Assembly: GCA_002502215.1 (NCBI GenBank)
Contig: DAPT01000126.1
Span: forward strand, 1 to 36,576
Reading direction: 5' to 3'
Source of the DNA: Euryarchaeota archaeon UBA124
Lineage (GTDB): Archaea; Thermoplasmatota; Poseidoniia; Poseidoniales; Poseidoniaceae
Length of the DNA: 36,576 nt
Shown here: positions 23,455 to 32,970 of the stretch, one piece after another
How positions within the stretch are numbered: the stretch's first letter is position 1
Layout of the letters: each line of letters starts with the position of its first letter
Notes under the pieces: generated by a model
Databases searched by the model: none
The model's input: the letters and a program-made list of their open reading frames with translations, nothing else
What the model was told of the DNA's origin: nothing
Made by a program: the position numbers and the translations under genes

Positions 23455-26400
23455 ATGACCATCACAACCGATGACGGGAAAGCATGCGAGGGACTTGAGC
23501 AAGGCCCCTTCGAACCCATCGCAGTGATTGGTCTTGCTGCGATGATGCCGGATGCAGAGAATCTTGATTCCTTTTGGCAGAACATCATCGACTCACATGT
23601 AAGCATCAAAGAAATTCGAGAAGGACGTTGGCCTGGCCCTGTTGATCATTTTTGGACTGAAGGGAAACCAGGCGACATTGCACACGGGTATACCTATGCA
23701 AAAATTGGTGCCTTTGTCGAAGGATATGAGTTCGATTGGCGTCGATGGCGACAACCGCCTGGTACAATTCCACAAATCGACCCTTGCCAGCTGTGGGCGG
23801 TCTCTGTTTCTGCGAAGGCCATTGAGCAAGCAGGATACGGTGAAGGAGAGAAAGCGTTCCCTCGTGAGCGCACAGGTGTCGTCTTTGCCAATGCACTCGG
23901 AGGCGAGAACCGAAACTTGTCAAACATTCGAGTTTGGTCCAACCACACTGCAAAACTTGCCGAGGATTACGGATTGCCTGCTTCATCAAGAGATGCATTT
24001 ATGGAGGCCATCAACGAACACTCGCCGAAGGTCGATGAGGACACAATGCCTGGTGAACTCGCCAATGTTGTCTCAGGACGCGTTGCGAACCTGTTGGACT
24101 TGCAAGGACCAAATCACGCCATGGATGCTGCATGCGCTTCTTCCATGGCAGCAGTGATGGATGCCTGCAGGCTTCTGCAAACACGACAAGCCGATGTCAT
24201 GCTTGCAGGAGCAACCGATCGCACAATGGATCCTGCAACGTACGCAAAATTTAGCGCCATAGGGGCATTGTCATCGACCCATTCAACACCGTTCGACGCC
24301 CGAGCAAATGGATTCGTTATGGGAGAAGGTGCAGGTGTAATGGTTCTCAAACGTCTGAGGGATGCAATTGCTGACGATGACACCATCCATGCCGTTATTC
24401 GCGGTATCGGCGGTTCAAGCGATGGGCGAGGGAAAGGAATCACTGCTCCAAGTCAACGGGGCCAAATCCAAGCCATTGCCCGTGCTTACAATCAAGCAGG
24501 ATACGCTGCATCTTCCGTCGAACTTGTGGAGGCACATGGAACGTCAACCAAGGTCGGGGATGCTACGGAACTTTCGACATTGACTCGCTTATGGACCGAG
24601 GTTGCTTCTGGAGACAACATTGCCGTCGGTTCGATTAAGTCTCAAATCGGACACTTGAAGGCAGCAGCGGGTATTGCAGGAATCATCAAATCGGTGATGG
24701 CACTTCATCACCGAACAATTCCTCCTTCAGCAGGCTTCCAGACACCAAACCCCACAGTGGATTGGCAAAACATTCCGTTCTTTGTCCCGACCTCTCCATT
24801 GGAATGGCCTGAACCAGAATCACATCCTCGACGTGCAGGAGTATCTGCCTTTGGATTCGGTGGTACAAATTTCCACATCGCCTTGGAAGGTTACAACCCT
24901 GAATATCATACAGAGATGGCTGAAGACTGGCAACAACGATGGAATGCATATTCTAAATCAGCATCAATTACGGCTCCATCCATTCTCGACGCTTCAGCGA
25001 CAGCGTCACTGACTCACGACGAGTTGAAAGCCATTGAGGGGGGCGTTCTCCTTCTTTCTGGTGACTCCATCGATGCCCTCACTTCAGCACTCGATTCCGT
25101 TTCGTTTTCTGGATCAAATTTTGATGACGACCCACGCGGATTACGCCTCTCAGTGGCACTTCAGGACGCGAGTACTTCTTTCGACCGGAATCATCCTTGC
25201 CGGATGGCCCTCGTTGCTACCTCTTGGGCAGATTTCGAAAAGCGGAAAACACTGGCTTTGAAATCGATTTCAGATCAGGGGAAATGGGGATTCTTACAAG
25301 CTCAAGGTATTCTCATCAGCGACCAACCAGCAATGCCTGATGGGGCAAAAATCGCACACATGTATCCGGGTCAAGGGTCCCAGTATGTTGGGATGACGTT
25401 CGATTTACACCGGAGATATGCGCCGGTTCAAGACGTATGGGACGCATCCGACTCGACAATGGTTGAAGTTCTCGATGGAGAGACGCTCTCATCGTTTGTC
25501 CTTCGAGACGGTTTGAAGGATGACGAACGTAAAGTTGCAGAGCACAAACTCAAGCAGACTGAGTACACACAACCAGCAATGCTTACGGCCGATTTAGCAA
25601 TTGAACATGCTCTCAATGCCTACGGCCATCGGCCGGACATGGTTGCAGGACATTCACTCGGTGAATACGCAGCGCTGATGGCTTCAGGTATTCTCAACAT
25701 GGACGGTGCATTGCGAGCAGCAGCAGCCCGAGGAACCGAAATGGGTTCGGTTGAAATTGATGATTGCGGACTCATGGCCAGCGTAACGGCTCCATACGAT
25801 GCTGTTGAACGTATTCTTGGTGCTGCAGAGGGCTACGTCATCGCAGCCAACAAAAATTCTCCAAAGATGACTGTCATCGCAGGGGCCACAGAAGCAGTCC
25901 AAAGTGTGATGAAAGAGTTTGAGAATGAAGGATTCAACTGTGTTCAACTTGCAACAAGCCATGCTTTCCACTCAAGCATCGTTGCTCCTGCAAATGAACC
26001 ACTCCGACGATTTCTCTCGTCCCTTGAAATTCACTGGCCTTCAATACCAATTACGGCCAACGTCGACGGGACATTCTATCCGAACGATGGGCCAGATGCC
26101 AAAGAAGGAATCCTATCAAAACTTGCCCCACAAATGGCATCTTCGGTCGAGTGGACCTCACAGATCACGACAATGTATGACGCAGGTGCTCGAATCTTTG
26201 TCGAGGTTGGTCCGAAGCGGGCATTGACCATGTTCGCATCGCAAATCCTCGAAGAAAAGCCTCATCTTGCCGTCATGACCAATCACCCGAAACAAGGTGG
26301 AATTGCTTCCTTCCTTACTGCAATTGGAGCACTTGCGCTCGCAGGACGGCCTCCGAAGGTCATTGAAGGGACATCGAGTGTGTTCAGCGAAGCATTCCGT

Positions 26401-29400
26401 GCAGGACCTGTTGAGGCACATCGTTCCGCAAGTCTTCTCCCTCAAACAAGCGAGGAAGACCTCCGCGTTCGAGCGCGTCCTCTTCCAAACCGAGGTGGGA
26501 CAAGTACTGCACCTGTTTCAACACAAACCGTTTCTCTACCGACTTCGAAGCAACCCACGGTTGCGGACTACGTTGGTGATAGGATTGCTCAACACTGTGG
26601 TTACCCATCCATGTTCTGTCAAGGAATGGTCAATCTTCGACTTGGTCTTGGTTTGTCGGACCAATCCATTCAAAGCATCATCGCAGGCATAAACGCAGAA
26701 GCTCAAACCGATTCTGAGGTTGATGTCCAATCAGCAACAACTGCTGCGGATATTGAGCGATGGGTGCGACAACCCCCATCTGGATGGTCTCCACGTGTTC
26801 ATCTCTCGAAGTCGACACCTGCAGCAGCCGTCGAAGTTCAATCTACCCATGACCCGCTGATTCAACGAAGAGCGGACCCTTATGTTGTATCGGGGATAAG
26901 TCTCGGACTTCCCGGAGGAGAAAGGGTCTTCGATGAAGATGTGTTTGAACGTCTTGTTCGTGGGGAAACCTGCATTCAGGAGGTTTCCGATGAATACAAA
27001 CAGCGCCTGCTCGACAAGAACATCAAGCGCTTGATCAAAGGACGTGACGGTTCTGTGAACATAGAACAGGCAACAACCTTTGGAGACATACCACAACTTG
27101 CGGGAATGAAAGGGGCGTTCGATCTTTCAGAGGAGTTTGGAATTGATCCAAAGATGGTTCTGGCTTGGGACATTACAACCCAACTCGCCATGGCATCGGG
27201 CCTGCTCGCTCTCCGTGATGCGGGCATTCCACTTACTCCCGAAGAACAAATTGGAAAGGGTGGGCTGCGACTAATTCGCAATTGGCAGGTCCCAAGTACG
27301 TACAGAGATCGAACAGGTATCGTCTTTGCATCCTGCTTCTCTGGTTTGCAAATGGCCATGAAACACGCAAAGTCCAATGGCGACGATGGTGAAGGAAAGT
27401 TCGACCGGCGCTATTTGTTCCAGGTACTAACCATGGGTCACTCTCAATTTGCTCAGTTTACTGGAATTCGTGGGCCAACGACGACCATAAATATCGCTTG
27501 TGCGTCTGCTACTGGTGCTTTCCAAATCGCGGAGGATTGGCTCGCTGCAGACCGCGTAGATCGAGTGGTGATCCTTTCGGCGGATGACGTGACGGGTGAC
27601 GATTTGTGGGAATGGATGGCGAGCGGCTTTGCTTCCAGTGGCGCAGCTTCAACCAGCAACATCGTTGAAGAGGCAGCCTTGCCGTTCGATAAGCGACGAA
27701 ACGGAATGGTTATGGGTATGGGTGCTGCATCCTTCGTTGTTGAACGGAAGAGTTCAGCAGATGAACGTGGCGTTCAACCCATTGCAGAATTGCTTGGAGC
27801 AAAAACAGCGAATTCTGCTTATCATGGAACTCGACTCGATGTGGAACACGTTGCAAAAACAGTCAACGAATTCATTGGTGAAATGGAAACTCGTTGGGGT
27901 TTGGACCGGCACGCGATTGCTGCAAATCTGGTGTTCTATTCGCATGAGACCTACACGCCTGCTCGTGGCGGTAGTGCACAGAGTGAGGTGAAGGCATTAC
28001 GCCAAACGTTCGGAAAGAGCACAGATTCGATGGTCATTGCCAATACCAAAGGATTTACTGGCCATCCGATGGCTGTTGGAATCGAAGACGCAAGCATGTT
28101 CTATGGCCTGCTCACCAAGCGAATCCCTCCTATTGCAAATCATAAAGTGGCTGATGAAGAACTTGGTAATTTGAATCTCTCGAAGGGAGGTGATTATCCA
28201 AACTTGACCTATGGTCTTCGATTTGGTGCTGGATTTGGGTCGCAAATTGGGCTTTCATTTGTACGTGCTTGGCCGATCGTCGGTGAACGAATTGACGGAC
28301 AACGTCTCCTGTCGTGGTGCCGTCATCTTGCAGGCTCGCAAGATGTTCAACTTCGTTTGCTCGACAACAAACTGGTTGCTTATGTTGATGGTGAAAATAA
28401 CCTTCATGGCGGCATTCAGGGTGAGGCCTACGGCATCACAGCAACGTACGAGGGCCTATCACCCAAGGAAGCACCTGTACAACAACCCCCGGTTGAAACA
28501 GCGCCACCCGAGCCAGTACCAACAACTCCTGTCAGCAAGCCTGTTCCAGTACCTGTCCCAACCACAACTTCTGCAAGCGGAGACATGGTCCAGACCGTTG
28601 TCGATGTGGTCGTAAAGCACACAGGATACCCAGCAGATTTCGTTGAACTGGATCAGGATTTAGAAGGTGAATTAGGAATTGACACGGTGAAGCAAGCTGA
28701 AATCATGGTCGACATACGCCAGCATTTCAATCTCCCAGTGGATGAGACGTTCGTACTCTCCGATCATCCAACGTTGAATCACATGATTGGATACATTCAG
28801 AAAATGCAAGGTGGCGAAGCATCGGCACCCACATTGCCCCCTCCAACGGTAGAGAAGCCATCTGAAGCAGTTGTAGCCGAGGAAAAACCACTGGCTGAAG
28901 CCTCTACAGAACCAGTTCCTGTGTCCGACGTAGCCATGACGCAACAAGTCATTGATGTCGTCGTAAAACACACAGGTTATCCAGCCGATTTTATTGAGTT
29001 GGATCAGGACTTGGAAGGAGAGTTAGGCATTGATACAGTCAAGCAAGCTGAAATCATGGTTGATATTCGTGAACTCTTCAATCTTCCAGTTGATGAAGAC
29101 TTCTTGCTTTCCGACCATCCAACACTGTCCCATATGATTGCCTACATCGTTCGAATGAAAGGAGGTTTAGCCATGGCTCCTGTTTCTACACCTACGACAA
29201 TTCCAGAGCCAGTCCACGCACCCATTGAAACATCAGTTACCGCCCCCCCCAGTGATGCGGGCATCGAAGCATCTCTTATCGAAGTCGTTGTCAAACATAC
29301 TGGCTATCCGGCTGATTTCATCGAAATGGATCAAGATCTTGAAGGTGAACTCGGAATTGATACCGTCAAGCAGGCCGAAATTATGGTCGACGTTCGCGAG

Positions 29401-32199
29401 ATATTCGCCTTACCTGTCGATGAAGATTTCTTGCTCTCCGACCACCCAACACTCAACCACTTCGTTGCCTACATCGTCAGGATGAAAGGAGGTGGGCAAA
29501 CAGCGGAACCTTCACCAATCGTTGAAACCGCTGTTCAATCACAGTCGGCCGAATCGCCTCTTCCAATTGAGCATGATGGTTGCCGACGATGGCAGGTCGA
29601 GGTAGAACAAGCCGAATCCGTTCTTTCAACACTCACGCTCCAAGGAACAATCGTTGTCACCGATGATGGATGGGGAATCGCAGAACACCTTTGTTCACGT
29701 CTCGAAGAAAGGGGACTCTCCACGGTTCGAGTTGGATTCGAGGTCGGAATTCGAGACGTATCGATTCAATCCGAACATGGCCGAACCGTACATCGTGGCG
29801 ATCCTGCAAATCCAGAACACATCGAATCCATCACAACCTCACTATCATCAATGAACGTCGTTGGCATGCTTCATCTTGCACCAATGAAACTTGCTTCAGC
29901 AAGCTGGTCAGAGGATGCCTTACCGTCAGCTCAAATTTCTTTAGCAGCACATGGTTGGTTTGGACTCCTCAAAGGAATGGATGCTCATTTGGCCGGGCTA
30001 AGTCAAGGCCTTGTCGCCAGTGTTACTGCGATGGATGGCCGACACGGGAACATCGGTGAGCGTTTCAATTCCATTCAATGCGCAGCCTCTGGAGTCACCA
30101 AATCGTACGCTTTTGAGCGGCCGAATCTACGAACCAGGGCTCTCGATGTTCACCCTGAACTTATCTTCGATGCTGCGACAGCGGCTGAACAGATTGAAAC
30201 CGAGTTGTTTGAACGAGCAGGTGAGGTCGAAATTGGTTTGGATCGAGATGGTCGAAGATGGCTACTCGCTGAATTTGCAGAGGATGTTGTTGGGAACGTT
30301 CAACCACTCGAGTCCGATGATGTCTGGCTTGTTTCGGGTGGCGGCTCTGGAGTCACAGCAGCCTGCATTATTGGCGTTGCTGAGGCGAGTCAAAACGCAG
30401 AAGCGTCGTTCCATTTGCTTGGGCGTTCTGTTTTAATCGAACAAACTGCTGATTGGTTGGATTGGAGCGAAGAAGAATTGATGAAGGAAAAGATGTTGCT
30501 TCGGGAACGCTTGACAGAAGCCTCCTCTACAGGAAAAGTTACCATGGTAGAGTGGAACAAAGCTTGGCAGAAATTCACACGAAGTATGGATGTTTACAGC
30601 ACACTCTCACAAATCGAAGCCACGGGCAATCGGGCGTTCTACCACTCCATTGATGTTACCGATGCAGGTGCGCTCTCCTCTCTTGGTGCATCGCTCTCAA
30701 ACCCAATTACCGGTATCGTACACGGTGCTGGATTGGAGGATTCGAAACTTGTAGCGGACAAAGCATGGGAGACCTTTGACAATGTTGTGAGAGTCAAGAT
30801 CGATGGTTGGAGTGCCCTGATGAAGGCAGTCGAAGCATCTCAAGGCGAGCTACGTTTCGCATCCGCTTTCACATCGGTTGCTGGACGATTCGGCAACGGC
30901 GGCCAGACCGACTATGCTGCTGCAAACTCAATTCTCGATGCAGAAATGGCGCGTCTAACTGCAAAGGGAACATGCAGAGCAGTCGCAATTGGTTGGACAG
31001 GTTGGCGAGATGTAGGAATGGCCACACGTGGCAGCATTGAGGCTGTTTTTGAGGCGGCTGGAATAGAAACATTGCCTGTGGATGTAGGTGTCCAGATCTT
31101 TGTTGATGAGGCACTTCGCGGAGGAAAGCGACGGGTCATCGCCTGCGGTTCCCTTGGACTCATGGACCGGTTTGATTCCTTCCGTGAAGCCCCACTCATG
31201 CTTCCCGGAGAGATGGCAGCCATCATGGCAGATCCTTCCCGTTTCCCATTCATCGATAAGGTACTCGCATTCGAAGAGCACCAAATGGTCATGACACAAA
31301 GTACGCTTTCAGTAGCCGATCACCCGTTCCTGAGCGATCATGCCATCGATGGTGTGCCCTATCATCCTGGTGTAATGGCGATGGAGATGTTTGCTGAAAA
31401 TGCCTTGCTTCTCTGTCCAGACACGTGCCTTGGTGGATTTGGACAGGTAAAATTTGGCCTGCCGGTGAAGGTGATGAAAGGGACAATGCGTGTACGTGTG
31501 GAAGCGAAACTCGAACGAAAGCAAGGTGATTTGACCTGGGTAAAGTGTCGACTTGTTTCAGATTTAACAAATTCCGAAGGCGTAGTCTTCGGCGAGCGTG
31601 ATCACCACGAAGCAACGGTTCGACTCGTCAAAAAATCCGATGATTTGAGTGAATTCATGCAATCGGAAATCGCTGCGCTACCTACCATAGGTACGCCTCC
31701 ATCAGGGCGACTTGAGCACCACGCATCCTTCATCTATTTGCGATATTTCCATGGCCCAAGATTCCAATCCCACGGTGGTGTATTGCGCGGTGTCGGAGAT
31801 GCCTCACAGCCAGGTATCGACGGAATTGCACTCATGCGCCATCAATTGCCTGCTACAGACCAATTCGCTCATGAAAGAGACGGAGAGGATATTCTGCTTG
31901 AGGCACTCCCTATGCTGATTGAAGCAGGATTCCAAAATGCCGGTTTGGTTGCAATGGAGTCTGAAGGTTTCAGCAGTTTGCCCGTTGGTATCGAATGGTC
32001 GACAATGCTTCGTGTGCCTGATAAGGATGAACAATTGCGCCTGCGATCAATCCGTACTGCGAATGAAGACGCTGGCGTAACGGTTCACGATGTTCTCGTC
32101 GTTGGTTCAGATGATGCACCTATTCTTGCATTGAAGGGACTTCGTTTGAAAGCCATGGCTCCAGTTCCAGATGATCAGAAATTTACACTCGAGCGATAG
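23455..32199 (+). CDS. Iterative PKS/PUFA-synthase-like megasynthase (KS-AT-KS-ACP3-KR-DH)
   Basis: 2914 residues. KS1 (about 20-475): Cys227 in DAACASS, His361 in EAHGTST, His400 in GHLKAAAG. AT (about 635-950): GQGSQ, Ser734 in GHSLG and HAFH ending at His839, which predicts malonyl-CoA. A carrier-like segment without an attachment residue lies at about 1035-1080. KS2 (about 1141-1620): Cys1349 in ACASATGA, His1497 in SHETYTP, His1537 in FTGHPM, so the triad looks intact. Pro-rich linkers separate three carrier domains with Thr1744, Thr1861 and Thr1970 in LGIDTVKQAEIM. KR (about 2030-2560): GGGSGVTA near 2294 and Tyr2487 in TDYAAAN. DH double-hotdog (about 2600-2905): His2623 in HPFLSDHAIDG. 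The layout resembles PfaA plus part of PfaC of bacterial polyunsaturated fatty acid synthases. No enoyl-reductase or thioesterase domain is seen. GAGGTGA precedes the ATG. It probably builds long acyl chains iteratively; the product is unknown. Confidence 0.92.
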   Translation: MTITTDDGKACEGLEQGPFEPIAVIGLAAMMPDAENLDSFWQNIIDSHVSIKEIREGRWPGPVDHFWTEGKPGDIAHGYTYAKIGAFVEGYEFDWRRWRQPPGTIPQIDPCQLWAVSVSAKAIEQAGYGEGEKAFPRERTGVVFANALGGENRNLSNIRVWSNHTAKLAEDYGLPASSRDAFMEAINEHSPKVDEDTMPGELANVVSGRVANLLDLQGPNHAMDAACASSMAAVMDACRLLQTRQADVMLAGATDRTMDPATYAKFSAIGALSSTHSTPFDARANGFVMGEGAGVMVLKRLRDAIADDDTIHAVIRGIGGSSDGRGKGITAPSQRGQIQAIARAYNQAGYAASSVELVEAHGTSTKVGDATELSTLTRLWTEVASGDNIAVGSIKSQIGHLKAAAGIAGIIKSVMALHHRTIPPSAGFQTPNPTVDWQNIPFFVPTSPLEWPEPESHPRRAGVSAFGFGGTNFHIALEGYNPEYHTEMAEDWQQRWNAYSKSASITAPSILDASATASLTHDELKAIEGGVLLLSGDSIDALTSALDSVSFSGSNFDDDPRGLRLSVALQDASTSFDRNHPCRMALVATSWADFEKRKTLALKSISDQGKWGFLQAQGILISDQPAMPDGAKIAHMYPGQGSQYVGMTFDLHRRYAPVQDVWDASDSTMVEVLDGETLSSFVLRDGLKDDERKVAEHKLKQTEYTQPAMLTADLAIEHALNAYGHRPDMVAGHSLGEYAALMASGILNMDGALRAAAARGTEMGSVEIDDCGLMASVTAPYDAVERILGAAEGYVIAANKNSPKMTVIAGATEAVQSVMKEFENEGFNCVQLATSHAFHSSIVAPANEPLRRFLSSLEIHWPSIPITANVDGTFYPNDGPDAKEGILSKLAPQMASSVEWTSQITTMYDAGARIFVEVGPKRALTMFASQILEEKPHLAVMTNHPKQGGIASFLTAIGALALAGRPPKVIEGTSSVFSEAFRAGPVEAHRSASLLPQTSEEDLRVRARPLPNRGGTSTAPVSTQTVSLPTSKQPTVADYVGDRIAQHCGYPSMFCQGMVNLRLGLGLSDQSIQSIIAGINAEAQTDSEVDVQSATTAADIERWVRQPPSGWSPRVHLSKSTPAAAVEVQSTHDPLIQRRADPYVVSGISLGLPGGERVFDEDVFERLVRGETCIQEVSDEYKQRLLDKNIKRLIKGRDGSVNIEQATTFGDIPQLAGMKGAFDLSEEFGIDPKMVLAWDITTQLAMASGLLALRDAGIPLTPEEQIGKGGLRLIRNWQVPSTYRDRTGIVFASCFSGLQMAMKHAKSNGDDGEGKFDRRYLFQVLTMGHSQFAQFTGIRGPTTTINIACASATGAFQIAEDWLAADRVDRVVILSADDVTGDDLWEWMASGFASSGAASTSNIVEEAALPFDKRRNGMVMGMGAASFVVERKSSADERGVQPIAELLGAKTANSAYHGTRLDVEHVAKTVNEFIGEMETRWGLDRHAIAANLVFYSHETYTPARGGSAQSEVKALRQTFGKSTDSMVIANTKGFTGHPMAVGIEDASMFYGLLTKRIPPIANHKVADEELGNLNLSKGGDYPNLTYGLRFGAGFGSQIGLSFVRAWPIVGERIDGQRLLSWCRHLAGSQDVQLRLLDNKLVAYVDGENNLHGGIQGEAYGITATYEGLSPKEAPVQQPPVETAPPEPVPTTPVSKPVPVPVPTTTSASGDMVQTVVDVVVKHTGYPADFVELDQDLEGELGIDTVKQAEIMVDIRQHFNLPVDETFVLSDHPTLNHMIGYIQKMQGGEASAPTLPPPTVEKPSEAVVAEEKPLAEASTEPVPVSDVAMTQQVIDVVVKHTGYPADFIELDQDLEGELGIDTVKQAEIMVDIRELFNLPVDEDFLLSDHPTLSHMIAYIVRMKGGLAMAPVSTPTTIPEPVHAPIETSVTAPPSDAGIEASLIEVVVKHTGYPADFIEMDQDLEGELGIDTVKQAEIMVDVREIFALPVDEDFLLSDHPTLNHFVAYIVRMKGGGQTAEPSPIVETAVQSQSAESPLPIEHDGCRRWQVEVEQAESVLSTLTLQGTIVVTDDGWGIAEHLCSRLEERGLSTVRVGFEVGIRDVSIQSEHGRTVHRGDPANPEHIESITTSLSSMNVVGMLHLAPMKLASASWSEDALPSAQISLAAHGWFGLLKGMDAHLAGLSQGLVASVTAMDGRHGNIGERFNSIQCAASGVTKSYAFERPNLRTRALDVHPELIFDAATAAEQIETELFERAGEVEIGLDRDGRRWLLAEFAEDVVGNVQPLESDDVWLVSGGGSGVTAACIIGVAEASQNAEASFHLLGRSVLIEQTADWLDWSEEELMKEKMLLRERLTEASSTGKVTMVEWNKAWQKFTRSMDVYSTLSQIEATGNRAFYHSIDVTDAGALSSLGASLSNPITGIVHGAGLEDSKLVADKAWETFDNVVRVKIDGWSALMKAVEASQGELRFASAFTSVAGRFGNGGQTDYAAANSILDAEMARLTAKGTCRAVAIGWTGWRDVGMATRGSIEAVFEAAGIETLPVDVGVQIFVDEALRGGKRRVIACGSLGLMDRFDSFREAPLMLPGEMAAIMADPSRFPFIDKVLAFEEHQMVMTQSTLSVADHPFLSDHAIDGVPYHPGVMAMEMFAENALLLCPDTCLGGFGQVKFGLPVKVMKGTMRVRVEAKLERKQGDLTWVKCRLVSDLTNSEGVVFGERDHHEATVRLVKKSDDLSEFMQSEIAALPTIGTPPSGRLEHHASFIYLRYFHGPRFQSHGGVLRGVGDASQPGIDGIALMRHQLPATDQFAHERDGEDILLEALPMLIEAGFQNAGLVAMESEGFSSLPVGIEWSTMLRVPDKDEQLRLRSIRTANEDAGVTVHDVLVVGSDDAPILALKGLRLKAMAPVPDDQKFTLER
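28588..29490 (+). repeat. Three tandem carrier-domain repeats within the megasynthase
   Basis: The block encoding HTGYPADF, DQDLEGELGIDTVKQAEIM and the LSDHPTL helix occurs three times, about 351 and 327 bp apart (attachment-site codons at 28684, 29035 and 29362). Protein identity between copies is very high, while synonymous positions differ (for example GACACG, GATACA, GATACC). The copies are therefore not recent duplications and the sequence is under selection. Pro/Glu/Val-rich linkers separate them. Tandem carriers are typical of PUFA synthases, where they raise flux. Confidence 0.9.
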
Positions 32200-32208
32200 G
32201 GTGATTCT

Positions 32209-32970
32209 TTGACAGCAACCTTTCGCTGGCTTGAACTTGAGAACGGCCCACGTTGTCTACTCGCAACATGCCCAATCACGAAACACCTACCAGAGAAGCT
32301 TGAATTCATCGATTGGGATGAAATCAAGACGTTCAAGACTGCAAAAAGGCAGAATGAACACTTCTCGGCTCGTTGGTTACTCGAGGAGGCGGTGAAGGAG
32401 TGGGGTGGCATTGATTGCTCACGAATTTCCGTCCATCGGACCGTGGAACGTGCACCATATCTGCAAGCCATCCAAGGTTTGTGGATCCAACCAACATTGC
32501 CGAGTATATCCATCGCACACAGCCAAGGCCTAGCATGTGTTGCGCTCATCGATCATGGTTGGACCGTCGGCGTGGATGCAGAACCCTTCGCTCGACCTCC
32601 AAGTTCTTCCGTATACGATATGATGGCTAAAGGGAAAGAATTAGCTCTCCTCCAATCGGGCAAATTGGATGCTTTACAAGCCTGGACATCAAAGGAAGCG
32701 GTGCAAAAAGCTGCGCGTATGGGGATGCATCTTAATCCGAGAGATCTTGTCTTGTCCTCAAACTATTTGCAAAATAAAATCACAATTGAAAATTCAATTT
32801 TTCAATTGGAAAATCTATCAAACGATGCTTACCATATCACCCTTGCATGGGCCTATGATGATCATCCCATTCGAACGTTGGAGGATGATTTGTTGGATGC
32901 AACACGGGAAGCGATGCGTTCGGGAGATGATTGGGAGATTGGTTGCGCAACAATTCGAAGGAATGTCTGA
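32209..32970 (+). CDS. Sfp-type 4'-phosphopantetheinyl transferase
   Basis: 253 residues. Magnesium-binding GVDAEP (Asp123, Glu125) and the WTSKEAVQKAARMG motif (Trp159, Lys162, Glu163) are the signature of the Sfp/AcpT superfamily, and the size matches the Sfp type. An earlier motif, SISIAHSQGLACVAL with the conserved His, is also present. It transfers phosphopantetheine from CoA to carrier domains, so it is the likely PfaE-like activator of the megasynthase 9 nt upstream. The start is TTG 32209, with GGGTGA close upstream; no ATG fits the conserved N-terminus. Sfp-type transferases are rare in archaea, and the pairing with carrier domains in one operon is strong functional evidence. The stop abuts that of the convergent gene. 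Confidence 0.92.
   Translation: MTATFRWLELENGPRCLLATCPITKHLPEKLEFIDWDEIKTFKTAKRQNEHFSARWLLEEAVKEWGGIDCSRISVHRTVERAPYLQAIQGLWIQPTLPSISIAHSQGLACVALIDHGWTVGVDAEPFARPPSSSVYDMMAKGKELALLQSGKLDALQAWTSKEAVQKAARMGMHLNPRDLVLSSNYLQNKITIENSIFQLENLSNDAYHITLAWAYDDHPIRTLEDDLLDATREAMRSGDDWEIGCATIRRNV

Noticed and set aside
26881..28290. KS2 as a non-catalytic chain-length factor
   Set aside because: The active-site Cys1349 and both histidines are present, unlike classical chain-length factors.
29535..31620. Long reverse-strand open frames opposite the megasynthase
   Set aside because: They mirror the codon pattern of the real gene, lack ribosome-binding sites and carry no recognisable motif.
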